A DNA stretch of 64,000 bases from Aminipila luticellarii (GCF_004103735.1 NZ_CP035281.1:2356001-2420000), one strand, 5' to 3'. Shown: positions 49,662-59,405, counted from the first letter of the stretch. Notes: generated by a model not told the origin, from the sequence alone. Made by a program: numbers and translations.

Positions 49662-50591
49662 TTATCTTCGATATTCGATGGGCTGGGTGAGCTTGATCAC
49701 AAACGCCGTGGAAATGAAAATCACGGCAGCGCAGATGGTCAGGATTACCTGCCCCAGCGGGGTATGCATCAGGGTGTGGTACCAGTCCTGATTCAAAAAA
49801 TACAGGAGCGGAATGTTGCCTATGACAAGGACCACCATGGTGATGAATTCCTTTCTCGGTTCGAACACCATGGTTTCCAGCTCACCGTTGACCACCCGCA
49901 TATCACTAAGCTTGCTGACAATAGGCGTCAGGGTGGTTTTCAGGCTGCGGTCGTGCTGACAGGCAATGAGGGCGTCGCACCATTCCTGAAACACCGTGTT
50001 GTCAATTCTCATTTTCACATCATGGAGCGCCGCCGTCACATCGGGGTCAACCAGCCGCACACGGGACACAAAGCTCTGAAATACCGACAGCACCGGCGGG
50101 TTCAGGTACGGGAGATTTTCCTCCACCGCCGTCAGAATGTCCTCGTTTCGGAGGTAGGCCGTGGTGATGATACTGAGCGCCGTTTCCAGCTCCGCCGCAA
50201 TGTCCTTTTTGAAGTGGCTGGCCGTGAGCTTCACCCACCAGAACGGCAGGAGCATACAGCCCGCCGCCATGACAGGAACCAGAAAAAAGTTCGAGAGCAT
50301 CACGGCCACGGACGCGCCCACGGCAAAGAACAGCAGGGACAAGGCACAGAGCATGGGAAAGCGTGCCGATCTGCCGGTGACCTTGAGGATAGACTGCACC
50401 TCGGCAAGCTCCCGGCGCAGATAGGATTTCTTTTTCCTGCGGATGGTTTCATTGACCTCATCCCGGAGGGCTTTGGGCTGATCAGTCAGCCTGCCGAAGA
50501 TGGCGGTTGTAAACGCCATGGGTGTCAGCCCAAGCAAAATAAAAGAGCCTGCAATCATTCCAATGCAGGCGATTAACAGTACCGTCATCAT
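49662..50591 (-). CDS. tadB: TadB-like pilus platform protein
   Basis: A 309-residue GspF-domain membrane protein, paralogous to its neighbour. Helices at the start (LLIACIGMIAGSFILLGLTP) and middle, with VFQSFVSRVRLVDPDVTAAL in the cytoplasmic unit. Its ATG overlaps the TadA stop (ATGA). Confidence 0.82.
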   Translation of the reverse strand: MMTVLLIACIGMIAGSFILLGLTPMAFTTAIFGRLTDQPKALRDEVNETIRRKKKSYLRRELAEVQSILKVTGRSARFPMLCALSLLFFAVGASVAVMLSNFFLVPVMAAGCMLLPFWWVKLTASHFKKDIAAELETALSIITTAYLRNEDILTAVEENLPYLNPPVLSVFQSFVSRVRLVDPDVTAALHDVKMRIDNTVFQEWCDALIACQHDRSLKTTLTPIVSKLSDMRVVNGELETMVFEPRKEFITMVVLVIGNIPLLYFLNQDWYHTLMHTPLGQVILTICAAVIFISTAFVIKLTQPIEYRR

Positions 50592-52165
50592 GCGATTTGT
50601 GCCTCCTTTCTCCTCAGGCTCTCAATGACCGCCTGCGGCATACCGTTTTCCAGAAGCCGCTTGGCAAGGCTGTCCGAGATGGTATTGACTTGCTCGTGGT
50701 GCCCCTCAATGATGAATTTGCCGTCCTCCATGCGGTTTTCGGTGATGACATACTGGAACAGCGGGCGGAAACGCCTTGTGCCGTCGGGCAGGATTTCGCA
50801 TTCCTGAATCTCCATCATGCGGCGCTGCTTGTTTTCCAGCTGCTTGCAGAACACCACAATGGGATAGGCTTCGGTGACATAGTCCATGAGGGTCGCATCG
50901 GACATATCCACGGCGCGCTTGCACAGGGACACCATGCGGCGATAGGTGGCTTCGCAGGAATTGGAGTGGATGGTGGTCAGCACCGCCACGCCGGTTCGGG
51001 CGGCCTCCTGCGCCGCGTTTGCCTCCGCGCCGCGCATCTCGCCCACCACGATGATGTCCGGGTTGAAACGGAGGGCATAGTCTAAAAGGTTGGTCTGGTC
51101 GATGCGCTGGCGGTCATTGTCGCTGTCACGAGTCAGGGTGTGGATGACCGAATTGACCACCTTTCCGTCCTTTTCTCTGACGAGAGCCAGCTCACGGGAG
51201 CCGTTTTCAATGGTATAGATTCTCTTGTTGTCCGGTACGGTGGTCAGCACCCAGCCTGCCACGGTGGTTTTACCGGAGCTGGTGGCGCCCGCCACGCAGA
51301 CCGAGATGCCGTAACGGACACAAAGGGATAAAAAGTCCAGCATAGGGTCTGTCGCCGTGCCGCTTCGGACAAAGTCCTCTTTTTTCATGCTCTGCGGGTT
51401 TACGATACGGATGGAGGCCGCCACACCCACATCCTCGTCCACAATGGGGCTTTTCAAGACGGCAATACGGATATTTTTACTGAGATGCCCCAACACGATG
51501 GGGCTGGCGTTATCCAAAACCATGCCGCTGATGTGGAGCATCCTTCGAATCACATTGACAGCGTGCTGGGGGCTTTCAAAGCGTTCCTCCAGCTTGACGG
51601 TGCGGCCGTCGGAATACTGCACCTCAATGTCTTTCCACGAATTGATGTCAATTTCCTCAATGCCGCTCCCGAAGATGTATTTGGTCAGAAATCCAAACTC
51701 CGCCATTTCGGTGTAGAGGGCGTCCGCCAGCTTGCCGCCGCTCATGCCGTTTACCGAGACACGGCGGTCCTGGACGTACTTGGTGATGTAGCGTTTGAGC
51801 TGCGCCTTGGCATCCTCGCCGCCTGCGGTGATGAGGGTGCTGTAATGTTCGGAGATGTACTCCTGCACCTCGGCAAGCACCGAGGAGAAATCCTTTCCCT
51901 CCGTTTCCGGGGTAAAGAACAGACCATGCGCACGCAGCGTGCGGTTGTCACGCAACGGCGCGGCTTCCTGCTCATCCGGCGGATTCAAAACATCCACATC
52001 GGAACCGAACTGCAAGTTTGCAAACCTCTCAGCCGTGGGTTCGGAGGTATTTCCGACTTCGGTGATCAGCTCTGGTTCTGTGGATAACGGATGACTGCCG
52101 TTTTTTTCTGTGCGTGCCGCCTTATTCTGAAATGCCGGTGCGCTTCGTTTTTTGCCCAACTTCAT
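50588..52165 (-). CDS. tadA: TadA/CpaF-type secretion ATPase
   Basis: A 525-residue ATPase that powers pilus assembly. The N-terminal part is poorly conserved and rich in Glu/Pro. The ATPase has Walker A VAGATSSGKTT, the Asp box segment TIENGSRELALVREKDGKVV, Walker B-type DIIVVGEMRGAEA and HSNSCEATYRR. It belongs to the CpaF/VirB11-like family. Start at 52165, coupled to the stop of the 49-residue gene; an in-frame extension to 52213 lacks support. Confidence 0.93.
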   Translation of the reverse strand: MKLGKKRSAPAFQNKAARTEKNGSHPLSTEPELITEVGNTSEPTAERFANLQFGSDVDVLNPPDEQEAAPLRDNRTLRAHGLFFTPETEGKDFSSVLAEVQEYISEHYSTLITAGGEDAKAQLKRYITKYVQDRRVSVNGMSGGKLADALYTEMAEFGFLTKYIFGSGIEEIDINSWKDIEVQYSDGRTVKLEERFESPQHAVNVIRRMLHISGMVLDNASPIVLGHLSKNIRIAVLKSPIVDEDVGVAASIRIVNPQSMKKEDFVRSGTATDPMLDFLSLCVRYGISVCVAGATSSGKTTVAGWVLTTVPDNKRIYTIENGSRELALVREKDGKVVNSVIHTLTRDSDNDRQRIDQTNLLDYALRFNPDIIVVGEMRGAEANAAQEAARTGVAVLTTIHSNSCEATYRRMVSLCKRAVDMSDATLMDYVTEAYPIVVFCKQLENKQRRMMEIQECEILPDGTRRFRPLFQYVITENRMEDGKFIIEGHHEQVNTISDSLAKRLLENGMPQAVIESLRRKEAQIA

Positions 52166-52311
52166 ATGCCGAACACCTCCTTTTGGCGCGCGCAGCTTTT
52201 GCGAAAGCTGCATGGTTCGCTTTGCTCACAGTGCGCCTCACGGGTGGGAACCAGTTCCCCCCGTGTGCCCCCCATGCTCTCCGAGGGGGATTTGGAACGA
52301 TAGCTTTTCAT
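52162..52311 (-). CDS. Small coupling ORF between TadZ and TadA
   Basis: A 49-residue ORF (MKSYRSKSPSESMGGTRGEL, ending RKSCARQKEVFGI) with a strong site GGGAGG. Its ATG overlaps the TadZ stop and its own stop overlaps the TadA start. Both TadZ and this ORF end in EVFGI followed by ATGA, because the ribosome binding site of the next gene is encoded in these codons. It may be a real small peptide or a relay for coupled translation. Confidence 0.5.
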   Translation of the reverse strand: MKSYRSKSPSESMGGTRGELVPTREAHCEQSEPCSFRKSCARQKEVFGI

Positions 52312-53123
52312 ATACCAAATACCTCCCTTGTAATTTTTTCTATTTCCTTGCGGAATTGGCGGCTGTCCTTTAAGGACAAATCTGCCAGCAGATTCCCGGC
52401 AAGGTACTGTTCCTCCAGCTCCGGCGAGTGGGTCAGGGTAAAGGCTACGGAGCCCAGCGCCTGTCCGATCTGCTCCCCGGCCTGCCGGGGCTTCACGTTC
52501 CCGGCAACCTTGTACTGCTTCTCCGCATCCCATTTGGAATCCCGGAGCAATGGGAGCTGACTGGAAAGATAGCTTACGGATTTCAGATCGGCGTTTGCAA
52601 GGCGCAGGACGCTGTCGGCCTCCATGAGCGCCACGGCGGAAAGGATGTCGTTGGCGATATAGCTGCCGCAGTCCGCCACCACGAAAGGGGCGATTTTTCG
52701 CAGATTATCCAGAAGTTCTTGTGCCTGAGTCTGCTCATAGGGCGGGTAGGTGTACTCGTTCTCACCCTTTTTCATGCCGAGGACGGTGAGGTATTTGTGC
52801 TTTTTCAGCGTCACCAGATTGTGCTTGATGAGCGGCTCCGTCACATGGGCGGCGGCAAGAATACTGCCCAGCGAATGCTCGCCCTGAAGCTCCGAGGGCG
52901 GGCAGATGCAGGGCAGCATGGGGGCGGTCATATCGCAGAGAAGAAGCACCACGTTTTTCTTCCGGTCGGCAAGGTGCTTTGCAAGCTTCACGGCAGTGAC
53001 GGTCTTTCCGCTGCCGGGGGAGCCCCAAACGGCAAGGATTCCTTCCTGCGGCTCCTGCTCCGGCGAGGCATCCTCCTTTGGCACTTGGCGGGTGAAGATG
53101 CCCTTTTTCTTAAAGTTCAGCAT
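52308..53123 (-). CDS. tadZ: TadZ/CpaE-like ATPase
   Basis: A 271-residue P-loop protein with GSPGSGKTVTAVKLAKHLAD, a MinD-like Walker A variant, and FVVADCGSYIANDILSAVAL. TadZ/CpaE proteins localise the Tad machine at the pole. There is no receiver domain. The ATG at 53123 overlaps the CpaB stop (TGATG). Confidence 0.85.
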   Translation of the reverse strand: MLNFKKKGIFTRQVPKEDASPEQEPQEGILAVWGSPGSGKTVTAVKLAKHLADRKKNVVLLLCDMTAPMLPCICPPSELQGEHSLGSILAAAHVTEPLIKHNLVTLKKHKYLTVLGMKKGENEYTYPPYEQTQAQELLDNLRKIAPFVVADCGSYIANDILSAVALMEADSVLRLANADLKSVSYLSSQLPLLRDSKWDAEKQYKVAGNVKPRQAGEQIGQALGSVAFTLTHSPELEEQYLAGNLLADLSLKDSRQFRKEIEKITREVFGI

Positions 53124-53953
53124 CACTGCACCTCGCTTTCCGCAGGCGCTTCGGATGCAGTGCTTTCCTCCGGTTCCTGAGATTCAGGAGCGCTGTCCTG
53201 CACCGGCTCCGCGGGATACAGTGCCGCAACGACCTTGTCCTGCGCCTCGATAAACTTGGCGCTGTTGGCGGGTGTGCCGCGGTAAACAAGGGACAGGTGG
53301 AGCTTGCCGTCCGATTCCAGCTCTGCCAGCACCTTGCTCTGTTCGGGGGATACCAGCAGGGTCACGGTTGCAGGAAGTTCTTTTTCATTCTCCGCCGAAG
53401 GCGAATCGGGTCCAGCGTCACGCTGGTTGGCGTCATAGCCGCTGCCTGCGGTGACGGCGATGACCTCCACATATTTCAGCTCGGCGGGGATCACGGTGGA
53501 GCCCTGCTTTTTGTAATCCGGGGCGATCACCGACACAATATCGCCGCTTTCCAGCTTGCCGGACAGTCCGTTGGCAAAGCTCTTGATGGTGACCGACATG
53601 GCCTGCTTGGTGCCGTCCAGGTTGTACAGATAGGTATTTTCTGCCGCCGGGGTGTCGGATAGCTTGGTGTTTAAGATATAGTCACCAACGGAAAGATCGG
53701 CGGTGGCGTACTTGCCCACAACGGATTCGCTCTGGCGAAGAACATTTTCGGGCAGTCCGAAGCCGCCCACTTCCGCGGTCTGCACCATCTCCTTGGTGAT
53801 TTCCTCGCCTGCCTTGATTTCCTTCACGACGCGGACGATTTCGGTTTTCTGGCTGACCGACTGGTTAAACAGCGGCGTCACGCCGAAGCAGATAAGCAGG
53901 GACAAAAGAATGCAGATCACTCCGACCACCGTGCGGTTTTTGAAAAGGCTCAT
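53123..53953 (-). CDS. cpaB: CpaB/RcpC-like SAF-domain pilus protein
   Basis: A 276-residue exported protein: one N-terminal helix (VVGVICILLSLLICFGVTP), then a SAF domain (VVKEIKAGEEITKEMVQTAE, TADLSVGDYILNTKLSD) and a Glu/Ser-rich tail. CpaB proteins bind peptidoglycan and support the Tad secretion channel. No outer-membrane secretin is present, in keeping with a single-membrane host. Confidence 0.85.
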   Translation of the reverse strand: MSLFKNRTVVGVICILLSLLICFGVTPLFNQSVSQKTEIVRVVKEIKAGEEITKEMVQTAEVGGFGLPENVLRQSESVVGKYATADLSVGDYILNTKLSDTPAAENTYLYNLDGTKQAMSVTIKSFANGLSGKLESGDIVSVIAPDYKKQGSTVIPAELKYVEVIAVTAGSGYDANQRDAGPDSPSAENEKELPATVTLLVSPEQSKVLAELESDGKLHLSLVYRGTPANSAKFIEAQDKVVAALYPAEPVQDSAPESQEPEESTASEAPAESEVQ

Positions 53954-53983
53954 AGATTTTTCCTCCTTGATTTCATGGTGATT

Positions 53984-54115
53984 TTAGAAACTGGAGCTGT
54001 ATCTGCGGTGTTTCACTGCTTTCACAGCCTTGGGGATCAGGGCGGCGGCCAGCGTAACGGCGGCGATACCGGCAGCGACGAGGGCCTTTTTTCTGCTGAT
54101 ATGGATTTTTTTCAT
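53984..54115 (-). CDS. Small single-pass membrane protein
   Basis: A 43-residue protein (MKKIHISRKKALVAAGIAAV, then TLAAALIPKAVKAVKHRRYS) with a basic front, one hydrophobic stretch and a basic tail. Strong AGGAGG. It is between the prepilin peptidase and CpaB. It might be a minor pilin-like factor; no family recognised. Confidence 0.6.
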   Translation of the reverse strand: MKKIHISRKKALVAAGIAAVTLAAALIPKAVKAVKHRRYSSSF

Positions 54116-54567
54116 GAGACAATTCCTCCTAAAATTTTTGAAATGGTTACGGCAAGAAAGCCGAGGGACAAAAACGGCGCCATAGGCAGAGATGCCTGTG
54201 ACGCTTTCTGCGGCTCCAGCTTGCGAAGCCGTCTGATGAGCTGGTTTATGAGATAAAAAAAGAGGGATGCCGTCAGGCCGAGCAGCAGCCCGGCCGTGCA
54301 TCCCACAAAGCCCAGCACCATGCCTGCGGCGGCTGTGAGCTTGATATCCCCGCCACCGATGCCCTCCGGCTTGTACAGGGCGGCAAGCAGCAGGGGCAGT
54401 GCCGCAAGGACGCCTAAAAGATTGACGGGGCTGAAATCAATCAGCCCCGTCAGTGCAATCAGGAGGCAGATGCTGTCCGGGATAATCCGCTTGCGGAGAT
54501 CCCACACAGAAGCCGCCAGCAGCAGACAGAAAAAAAGCACCGCCTGAAGGGTGCTATCAGCCTGCAT
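54112..54567 (-). CDS. Prepilin peptidase, A24 family
   Basis: A 151-residue membrane aspartic peptidase (TadV/CpaA-like) with the two catalytic Asp sites, SVWDLRKRIIPDSI and GIGGGDIKLTAAAGMVLG, in a five-helix protein. It would cleave the Flp-like pseudopilins. Start at 54567 overlaps the end of the upstream pilin gene. Confidence 0.88.
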   Translation of the reverse strand: MQADSTLQAVLFFCLLLAASVWDLRKRIIPDSICLLIALTGLIDFSPVNLLGVLAALPLLLAALYKPEGIGGGDIKLTAAAGMVLGFVGCTAGLLLGLTASLFFYLINQLIRRLRKLEPQKASQASLPMAPFLSLGFLAVTISKILGGIVS

Positions 54568-54787
54568 AGTTGAACATTTCCTTAATGCGCTGCACAAGGG
54601 TGGGCAGCACCGTTTCCCCGAACAGAGCATACAGCCCCGCAAGGAGCAGAGCGCCCAAGACCACGGCAATCAGGATTTTGATGGCGGTGTCAATGTATCC
54701 GTCCCCGCGGCTGCCGGAAAGGACGCGGCGGGTTCTGGCGGCGGTCATGACCGCCTTGCTTTTCAGCTTGCAAATGAGATGCTTCAT
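54557..54787 (-). CDS. Flp-like / DUF6133 pilin, copy A
   Basis: A 76-residue protein with a basic N terminus and the motif GDGYIDTAIKILIAVVLGAL, then LLAGLYALFGETVLP. The G-Y-I-D junction with a following hydrophobic helix fits a prepilin cleavage site. Nearly identical to the gene at 59406 in the helix and tail, but different in the first 25 residues. Confidence 0.78.
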   Translation of the reverse strand: MKHLICKLKSKAVMTAARTRRVLSGSRGDGYIDTAIKILIAVVLGALLLAGLYALFGETVLPTLVQRIKEMFNYAG

Positions 54788-54799
54788 GGATGTTCCCCC

Positions 54800-57700
54800 T
54801 TATTCAAAGTGGTACGTCACCGAGTAGGTGATGTTGGATTTGTTGTACATGCACGAGTGGTTGGTATAATAATAAAACTCCAGCTGCGTGTATACGCCTG
54901 CGCCGAGGGTACGGGTGAAGGTGATGCCGTTGGAGGTGGTGCCGTAGTCCAGCTGATCCCACTGGCCGGTCAGCTTGTTGTAGCCGCGCACCCTGCCGAA
55001 GTCGGAGCCGCTGTGCCCGCTGACGGGCGGCACCGTAAAGGTGTATTCGGTGATGGTGGCGCCTTCGATGCCGTTTTCCATGATCACGGAATCCGGGCCT
55101 GTGAGCGTCATGCCACCGCCGCCGTTGGAATCCGCCACAAAGAAAACGATAGCGGCCCACGGGGACTCGGCGCCTGCGGAATCCACCGCCTTGACACGCA
55201 CCACGTTCTTTCCGCGGGGGTAGGTCTGGGTTTCGGCGTTTCTGCCCTCCCAAATCAGGGTGACTGGGTCGCCGTCCGGGTCGGAGCTGGCTGCCGTGAT
55301 GGTGACCGGCGTTCCCGGTGCCACACTGTTGCCGTTCGGCGTTCGGGTAATCATCGGCGCTGTCGGGGCGGAGTTTGCCACGGTAAAGGTCTTGGATACC
55401 CAATCGGAATACAGCCCGGTAGCATCTTTGGCGCGAACACGGACGGTGTGCGTGCCAACGGCATAGTAGCCGTCCGCCGCCTTGTTGTCCCATTCCAGTG
55501 TAGTGGGATCGCCATCCGAGTCAGAGGCTGTTGCGCTGATATTCACAAGGAATTTGCCGCTTTGGGCTGTACGGGTCGGAGTGGCAGTCAAGGTAACCGT
55601 AGGCGCGGAGCTGGTGATGGTGAAGGTCTTTTCCGTCCAAGGGGAATATGCTCCGGCAATGTCCTTGGCACGGACTTTTACGGTATGGGTGCCGGGCGCA
55701 TAGTAGTTGTCTGCCGCCTTGTTATCCCATTCCAGCATGGTGGTATCGCCGTCCGCATCCGCTGCCTTTGCACTGATATTGACGAGGAATTTGCCATCTT
55801 TCACCGTGCGGGTCGGCTCGACAGTCAGGGTTACGGTGGGCGCGGCATTGGTCACGGTGAAGGTCTTTTCCGTCCATGGGGAATACGCCCCGGCGATATC
55901 CTTGGCACGAACTTTTACGGTATGGGTACCGGGCGCATAGTAGCCATCCGCCGCCTTGTTGTCCCATTCCAGCGTGGTGGCGTCACCGTCCGTATCCGCT
56001 GCCTTTGCACTGATATTGACGAGGAATTTGCCATCTTTCGCCGTGCGGGTCGGCTCGGCGGTCAGGATAACGGTTGGCGCGGCATTGGTCACGGTGAAGG
56101 TCTTTTCCGTCCACGCAGAATACGCCCCGGCAATGTCTTTGGCACGAACTTTTATGGTGTGAGTACCCGGCGCATAATAGCTGTCGGCCGCAGTATCCGC
56201 ATACTCCAAGGTCACCGCATCCCCATCGGGGTCTGTGGCACTGGCGGTGATGTTCACAAGAAACTTGCCGGCCTTGGCGGTACGGGTGGGTACGGCTTCT
56301 ACCACAGGGACATTCGGCGCGGTGTTGGTGACCGTGATGCGTTCCGAATGGGTGGTGACACGCGCTTCGCTGTCGGTGATAGAGGCGGTCAGGGTAAATG
56401 TGCCGGTGTCATGGATAGCGATTTTGCCGCCGTCATTGCCGAGGGTGCCCTGATACTGTGAGGGATTGCCGTCCTTTTGTAGTGTCCATACAACGGAATA
56501 GCTGCCGAGGTGCCGGACATCCTTTGCGGCAACTTCAAACTCCGTGCCGTAGTGAACAGCCTGCGGCATGGTAAATGCATATTGCACCACAGGGTGGATG
56601 CGAATGTTTTCGCTGTGGGAATATCTGCGTTTCAGGTAATCGGTCATGGCAGCGGTGAGAACATACTCGCCGTCGCCCTTAAAGGTAATCTTGCCGCCCT
56701 GGGGGGTGAGGCTGCCGTCAAACGCCTCGGAGAGCGGAATGCTCTTGCCGTCCTTGCTGACGGACCACTCCACCGGCAGAACCTGATTGTTGCCGTGGGT
56801 TCTGAGGTCGATGGCGGTATCGGTATAGGCAAATTCGGGAAGCTCAAAGCCGATGGTCAGCACAGGCAGAACCTCGCATTTGTCATGGCTTTCGTACAGA
56901 AATACACGGCCGGTTTCATCGGTGACTCTGGCTGCCAGCTCATAGACACCGGCCCGTTTGAAGCGGATCGTGCCGCCGCCGTTTGTGAGCGTTCCGTCCA
57001 CATAGGTCGGCCAGTCCTGAAATCCGTAGGTGTTGTCCACCAGCCATTCGACGGTGAGGCCGTCCAAATCAGTGGTTTCGGTTTTGACCGCAATATCCGT
57101 ATCGGTGTGAACATACTCCGGCAGGCTGTAGCTGACGGCAGGCACAGGATACACCTTGAAGCCCTGCTCGTAGCGGTAGGTTCTGCCACCGTCGTCGGTG
57201 AATTCCGCTTTCAGAACATAGCTGCCCTTGGCATGAAACTTCAGCTCACCGCCGCTGTTGCCCAGCGTACCCTCCACCGCATCGGTGAGGGATACTTCTT
57301 TTCCGTCACGGAGCAGCGTCCAATTTGCGGTATGGCTGCCGATTTCCCCGAACACTGCCTCCACCATCACGGTGCTGTCGGTGTGGAAGATTTCCGGCAG
57401 ATAGAAGCCCGCCGAACCTACCGGGTAGACGGTAATATGGGCGGTATCGGAAAACACTCTGCCGGTATCGTCGGTGACAGAGGCGGTCAGCGCATACACA
57501 CCTTTTTCCTTGAATCGGATGCTACCGTCAGCAGGATTTCCTTCGATCCATGTGTCGGTTTCGGCAGGCTCGCCGTTCCGGGTCAGGGTGTAGGCCACTG
57601 TGAGGCCGTCCGTTTCTTTTGTTTCTGTCTTGAGCGCCACGGTTTTATCCGTATGAGAAACGGTTGGGAGTGTCAGCTTGACCTCCGCTACCGGGTAGAC

Positions 57701-59005
57701 CGTGATGCTATCCTGTGCGGTGATAACCTTGCCCAGCTCATCCGTAATCGAGGCGGTCAGCTTGTATACGCCCTTTTCCTTGAACAGCACCGTGCCGCCG
57801 GTGGAATCCAGCGTTCCGGTGAGAGCCGTTTCGATATCGACGGCAGTGCCATCCTTTTCGAGCGACCATACCACCGCATTGGTACCGAGGTTTTCGGTCA
57901 TCAGCTTCACCGCCACGGATTTGTCGGTATGGGTGGTTTCGGGCAGAGCGAACGCCGCCGTCACAACCGGGTAGATGCTGATGGTCTGCTCATGGGTCAC
58001 CGTGACGCCCCGGCTGTTTTTGGCCGTGGCAATCAGGGTGATGCTGCCGGTCTGCATAAATTTCACTTTACCGCCGTTGTGGTCAAGGGTACCGTCTGTC
58101 AGCTCTGAAAGCTCGGCAGGCAGATCGTTTTTCAGGGCTGACCATGTCAAATCGCTTACATACCGGCTTTCCGGCTTGATTTCAATTTCATCGGCAGTAT
58201 ACGCGGTTTTGGGCAGTGTAAATGAAAACTGCGGGGCGGGAACATAGGAAGAACCGCCACCGGAACTGCTGCCGCCAGAACTGCCCCCGCCGGAATTCCC
58301 ATCGGAGGGCTTATCCTCCGGCTTGGTGGGAACAGTCGGCTTGGGCGGTTCTTCCTTCTTGATTTTTTCTTTGGCCTTTTCCGTATCCACCAGCATTTCA
58401 AAGGCTTCGGCGCGGGTGGCCTTTCCGTCCGGCTTGACCGTGCCGTCCGGGTAGCCGTCTACGATACCGTATTCCTTGCCGGTGCAGATGCTGGATTTGT
58501 CCGATTCGGAAAGCGTATCGTCGTCGGAAAAGCCGGTGACGCAGGAGCAGGAGGCGTCATGCTCGCCCTTGCCGATGGCACGCACCAGCATGCGGATCAT
58601 CTCCATGCGGGTGATGGGCTGATCCGGTAAAAACTTCGTGCCGAAATCGTCCTTTTGGATGATTCCCGCAATAATGAGCGCCTCAACATCCTGCTCCGAC
58701 CAATGTCCGGCAATGTCGGTGAAGCGAAGGGTGACCTCGCTTTCCTCCGGCTCCGGCAGCTCCATGGTTCTGGCAACCAAGGCGGCGAATTCCCCTCTGG
58801 TGATGATTTCATCCGGGTGCGCCAGCCCGTCGGGGTAGCCGCTGATGACGCCTTTTTCCGTCAGGATCTGAATGGCTTCCTCCGCCCAATGCCCCTTGGC
58901 ATCCTCAAAATACCGGTTTACCGCATAGGCGCTGCCCGCAAGCAGGGAAAGCACAAGGCAGACAGTGAGGGCAAGGCACAGCGGCCGTTTCATTTTCTTA
59001 TTCAT
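54800..59005 (-). CDS. Giant SLH-domain surface protein with Ig/PKD repeats
   Basis: A 1401-residue secreted protein. Signal peptide (LCLALTVCLVLSLLAGSAYA), then three SLH domains (about residues 32-205; FEDAKGHWAEEAIQILTEKG and VISGYPDGLAHPDEIITRGE), a Gly/Ser linker, about eight Ig-like repeats of 80-85 residues with the theme LPE..HTD..V and ending VYPV, then about five PKD-like repeats (PTRTAKDGKFLVNISAKAAD, then GTHTVKVRAKDIAGAYSPWT) and a C-terminal cap. SLH domains bind the pyruvylated wall polymer. The repeat array looks like a stalk that could project an adhesin for mating-pair contact. Confidence 0.9.
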   Translation of the reverse strand: MNKKMKRPLCLALTVCLVLSLLAGSAYAVNRYFEDAKGHWAEEAIQILTEKGVISGYPDGLAHPDEIITRGEFAALVARTMELPEPEESEVTLRFTDIAGHWSEQDVEALIIAGIIQKDDFGTKFLPDQPITRMEMIRMLVRAIGKGEHDASCSCVTGFSDDDTLSESDKSSICTGKEYGIVDGYPDGTVKPDGKATRAEAFEMLVDTEKAKEKIKKEEPPKPTVPTKPEDKPSDGNSGGGSSGGSSSGGGSSYVPAPQFSFTLPKTAYTADEIEIKPESRYVSDLTWSALKNDLPAELSELTDGTLDHNGGKVKFMQTGSITLIATAKNSRGVTVTHEQTISIYPVVTAAFALPETTHTDKSVAVKLMTENLGTNAVVWSLEKDGTAVDIETALTGTLDSTGGTVLFKEKGVYKLTASITDELGKVITAQDSITVYPVAEVKLTLPTVSHTDKTVALKTETKETDGLTVAYTLTRNGEPAETDTWIEGNPADGSIRFKEKGVYALTASVTDDTGRVFSDTAHITVYPVGSAGFYLPEIFHTDSTVMVEAVFGEIGSHTANWTLLRDGKEVSLTDAVEGTLGNSGGELKFHAKGSYVLKAEFTDDGGRTYRYEQGFKVYPVPAVSYSLPEYVHTDTDIAVKTETTDLDGLTVEWLVDNTYGFQDWPTYVDGTLTNGGGTIRFKRAGVYELAARVTDETGRVFLYESHDKCEVLPVLTIGFELPEFAYTDTAIDLRTHGNNQVLPVEWSVSKDGKSIPLSEAFDGSLTPQGGKITFKGDGEYVLTAAMTDYLKRRYSHSENIRIHPVVQYAFTMPQAVHYGTEFEVAAKDVRHLGSYSVVWTLQKDGNPSQYQGTLGNDGGKIAIHDTGTFTLTASITDSEARVTTHSERITVTNTAPNVPVVEAVPTRTAKAGKFLVNITASATDPDGDAVTLEYADTAADSYYAPGTHTIKVRAKDIAGAYSAWTEKTFTVTNAAPTVILTAEPTRTAKDGKFLVNISAKAADTDGDATTLEWDNKAADGYYAPGTHTVKVRAKDIAGAYSPWTEKTFTVTNAAPTVTLTVEPTRTVKDGKFLVNISAKAADADGDTTMLEWDNKAADNYYAPGTHTVKVRAKDIAGAYSPWTEKTFTITSSAPTVTLTATPTRTAQSGKFLVNISATASDSDGDPTTLEWDNKAADGYYAVGTHTVRVRAKDATGLYSDWVSKTFTVANSAPTAPMITRTPNGNSVAPGTPVTITAASSDPDGDPVTLIWEGRNAETQTYPRGKNVVRVKAVDSAGAESPWAAIVFFVADSNGGGGMTLTGPDSVIMENGIEGATITEYTFTVPPVSGHSGSDFGRVRGYNKLTGQWDQLDYGTTSNGITFTRTLGAGVYTQLEFYYYTNHSCMYNKSNITYSVTYHFE

Positions 59006-59014
59006 AAGCGCCTC

Positions 59015-59371
59015 CTACATTCCGCCCATGACGGGCTGACCTTGCTCCTGCTGGGCGGAGGATTCCTGTTTCTGCGCGGCGGTCTGCCCCTGGGTCAGCG
59101 TCTGCTGATAAGCGCCGAGGACCGCCTTGTCAAACTCTGCCTTGGCCTCCTTGGTGCAGGGAAAGCAGATATCCTTGTACTCGCCGTTTCCGGCCTTATA
59201 GCTTGGCATGGAGATAAACAGCCCTTTAGAGCCCTCCATAATTTTGATGCCCCGCACGGCAAAATCGCCGTAGACATTGACCGAGGCGGTGGCCTTGCAG
59301 CTGCCCTCCGGACGGATGGAGTGGATTTTCACATCGTACTTGGGTGCGGCCGGTGTCGTGTTCTTAGGCAT
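59015..59371 (-). CDS. SpoVG-family protein
   Basis: A 118-residue SpoVG-like regulator (KYDVKIHSIRPEGSCKATAS, VNVYGDFAVRGIKIMEGSKG, LFISMPSYKAGNGEYKDICF). SpoVG binds DNA or RNA and often occurs on mobile elements. Start after GGAGG. The tail QEQGQPVMGGM resembles the shared Met-rich ends. Confidence 0.9.
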   Translation of the reverse strand: MPKNTTPAAPKYDVKIHSIRPEGSCKATASVNVYGDFAVRGIKIMEGSKGLFISMPSYKAGNGEYKDICFPCTKEAKAEFDKAVLGAYQQTLTQGQTAAQKQESSAQQEQGQPVMGGM

Positions 59372-59405
59372 GGTTTTTTCCTCCTTCACAAGATTTCCGG
59401 CACAG

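Noticed and set aside
55480-56230. Regular repeat spacing resembling a CRISPR or satellite array
   Set aside because: The period of about 230 bp equals the PKD-like protein repeat, and the units are coding; there are no short palindromic repeats with unique spacers anywhere in the window.
54551-56461. 636-codon plus-strand open frame with internal repeats opposite the SLH protein
   Set aside because: The repeats mirror the PKD-like repeats of the real gene on the other strand; no ribosome binding site or family.
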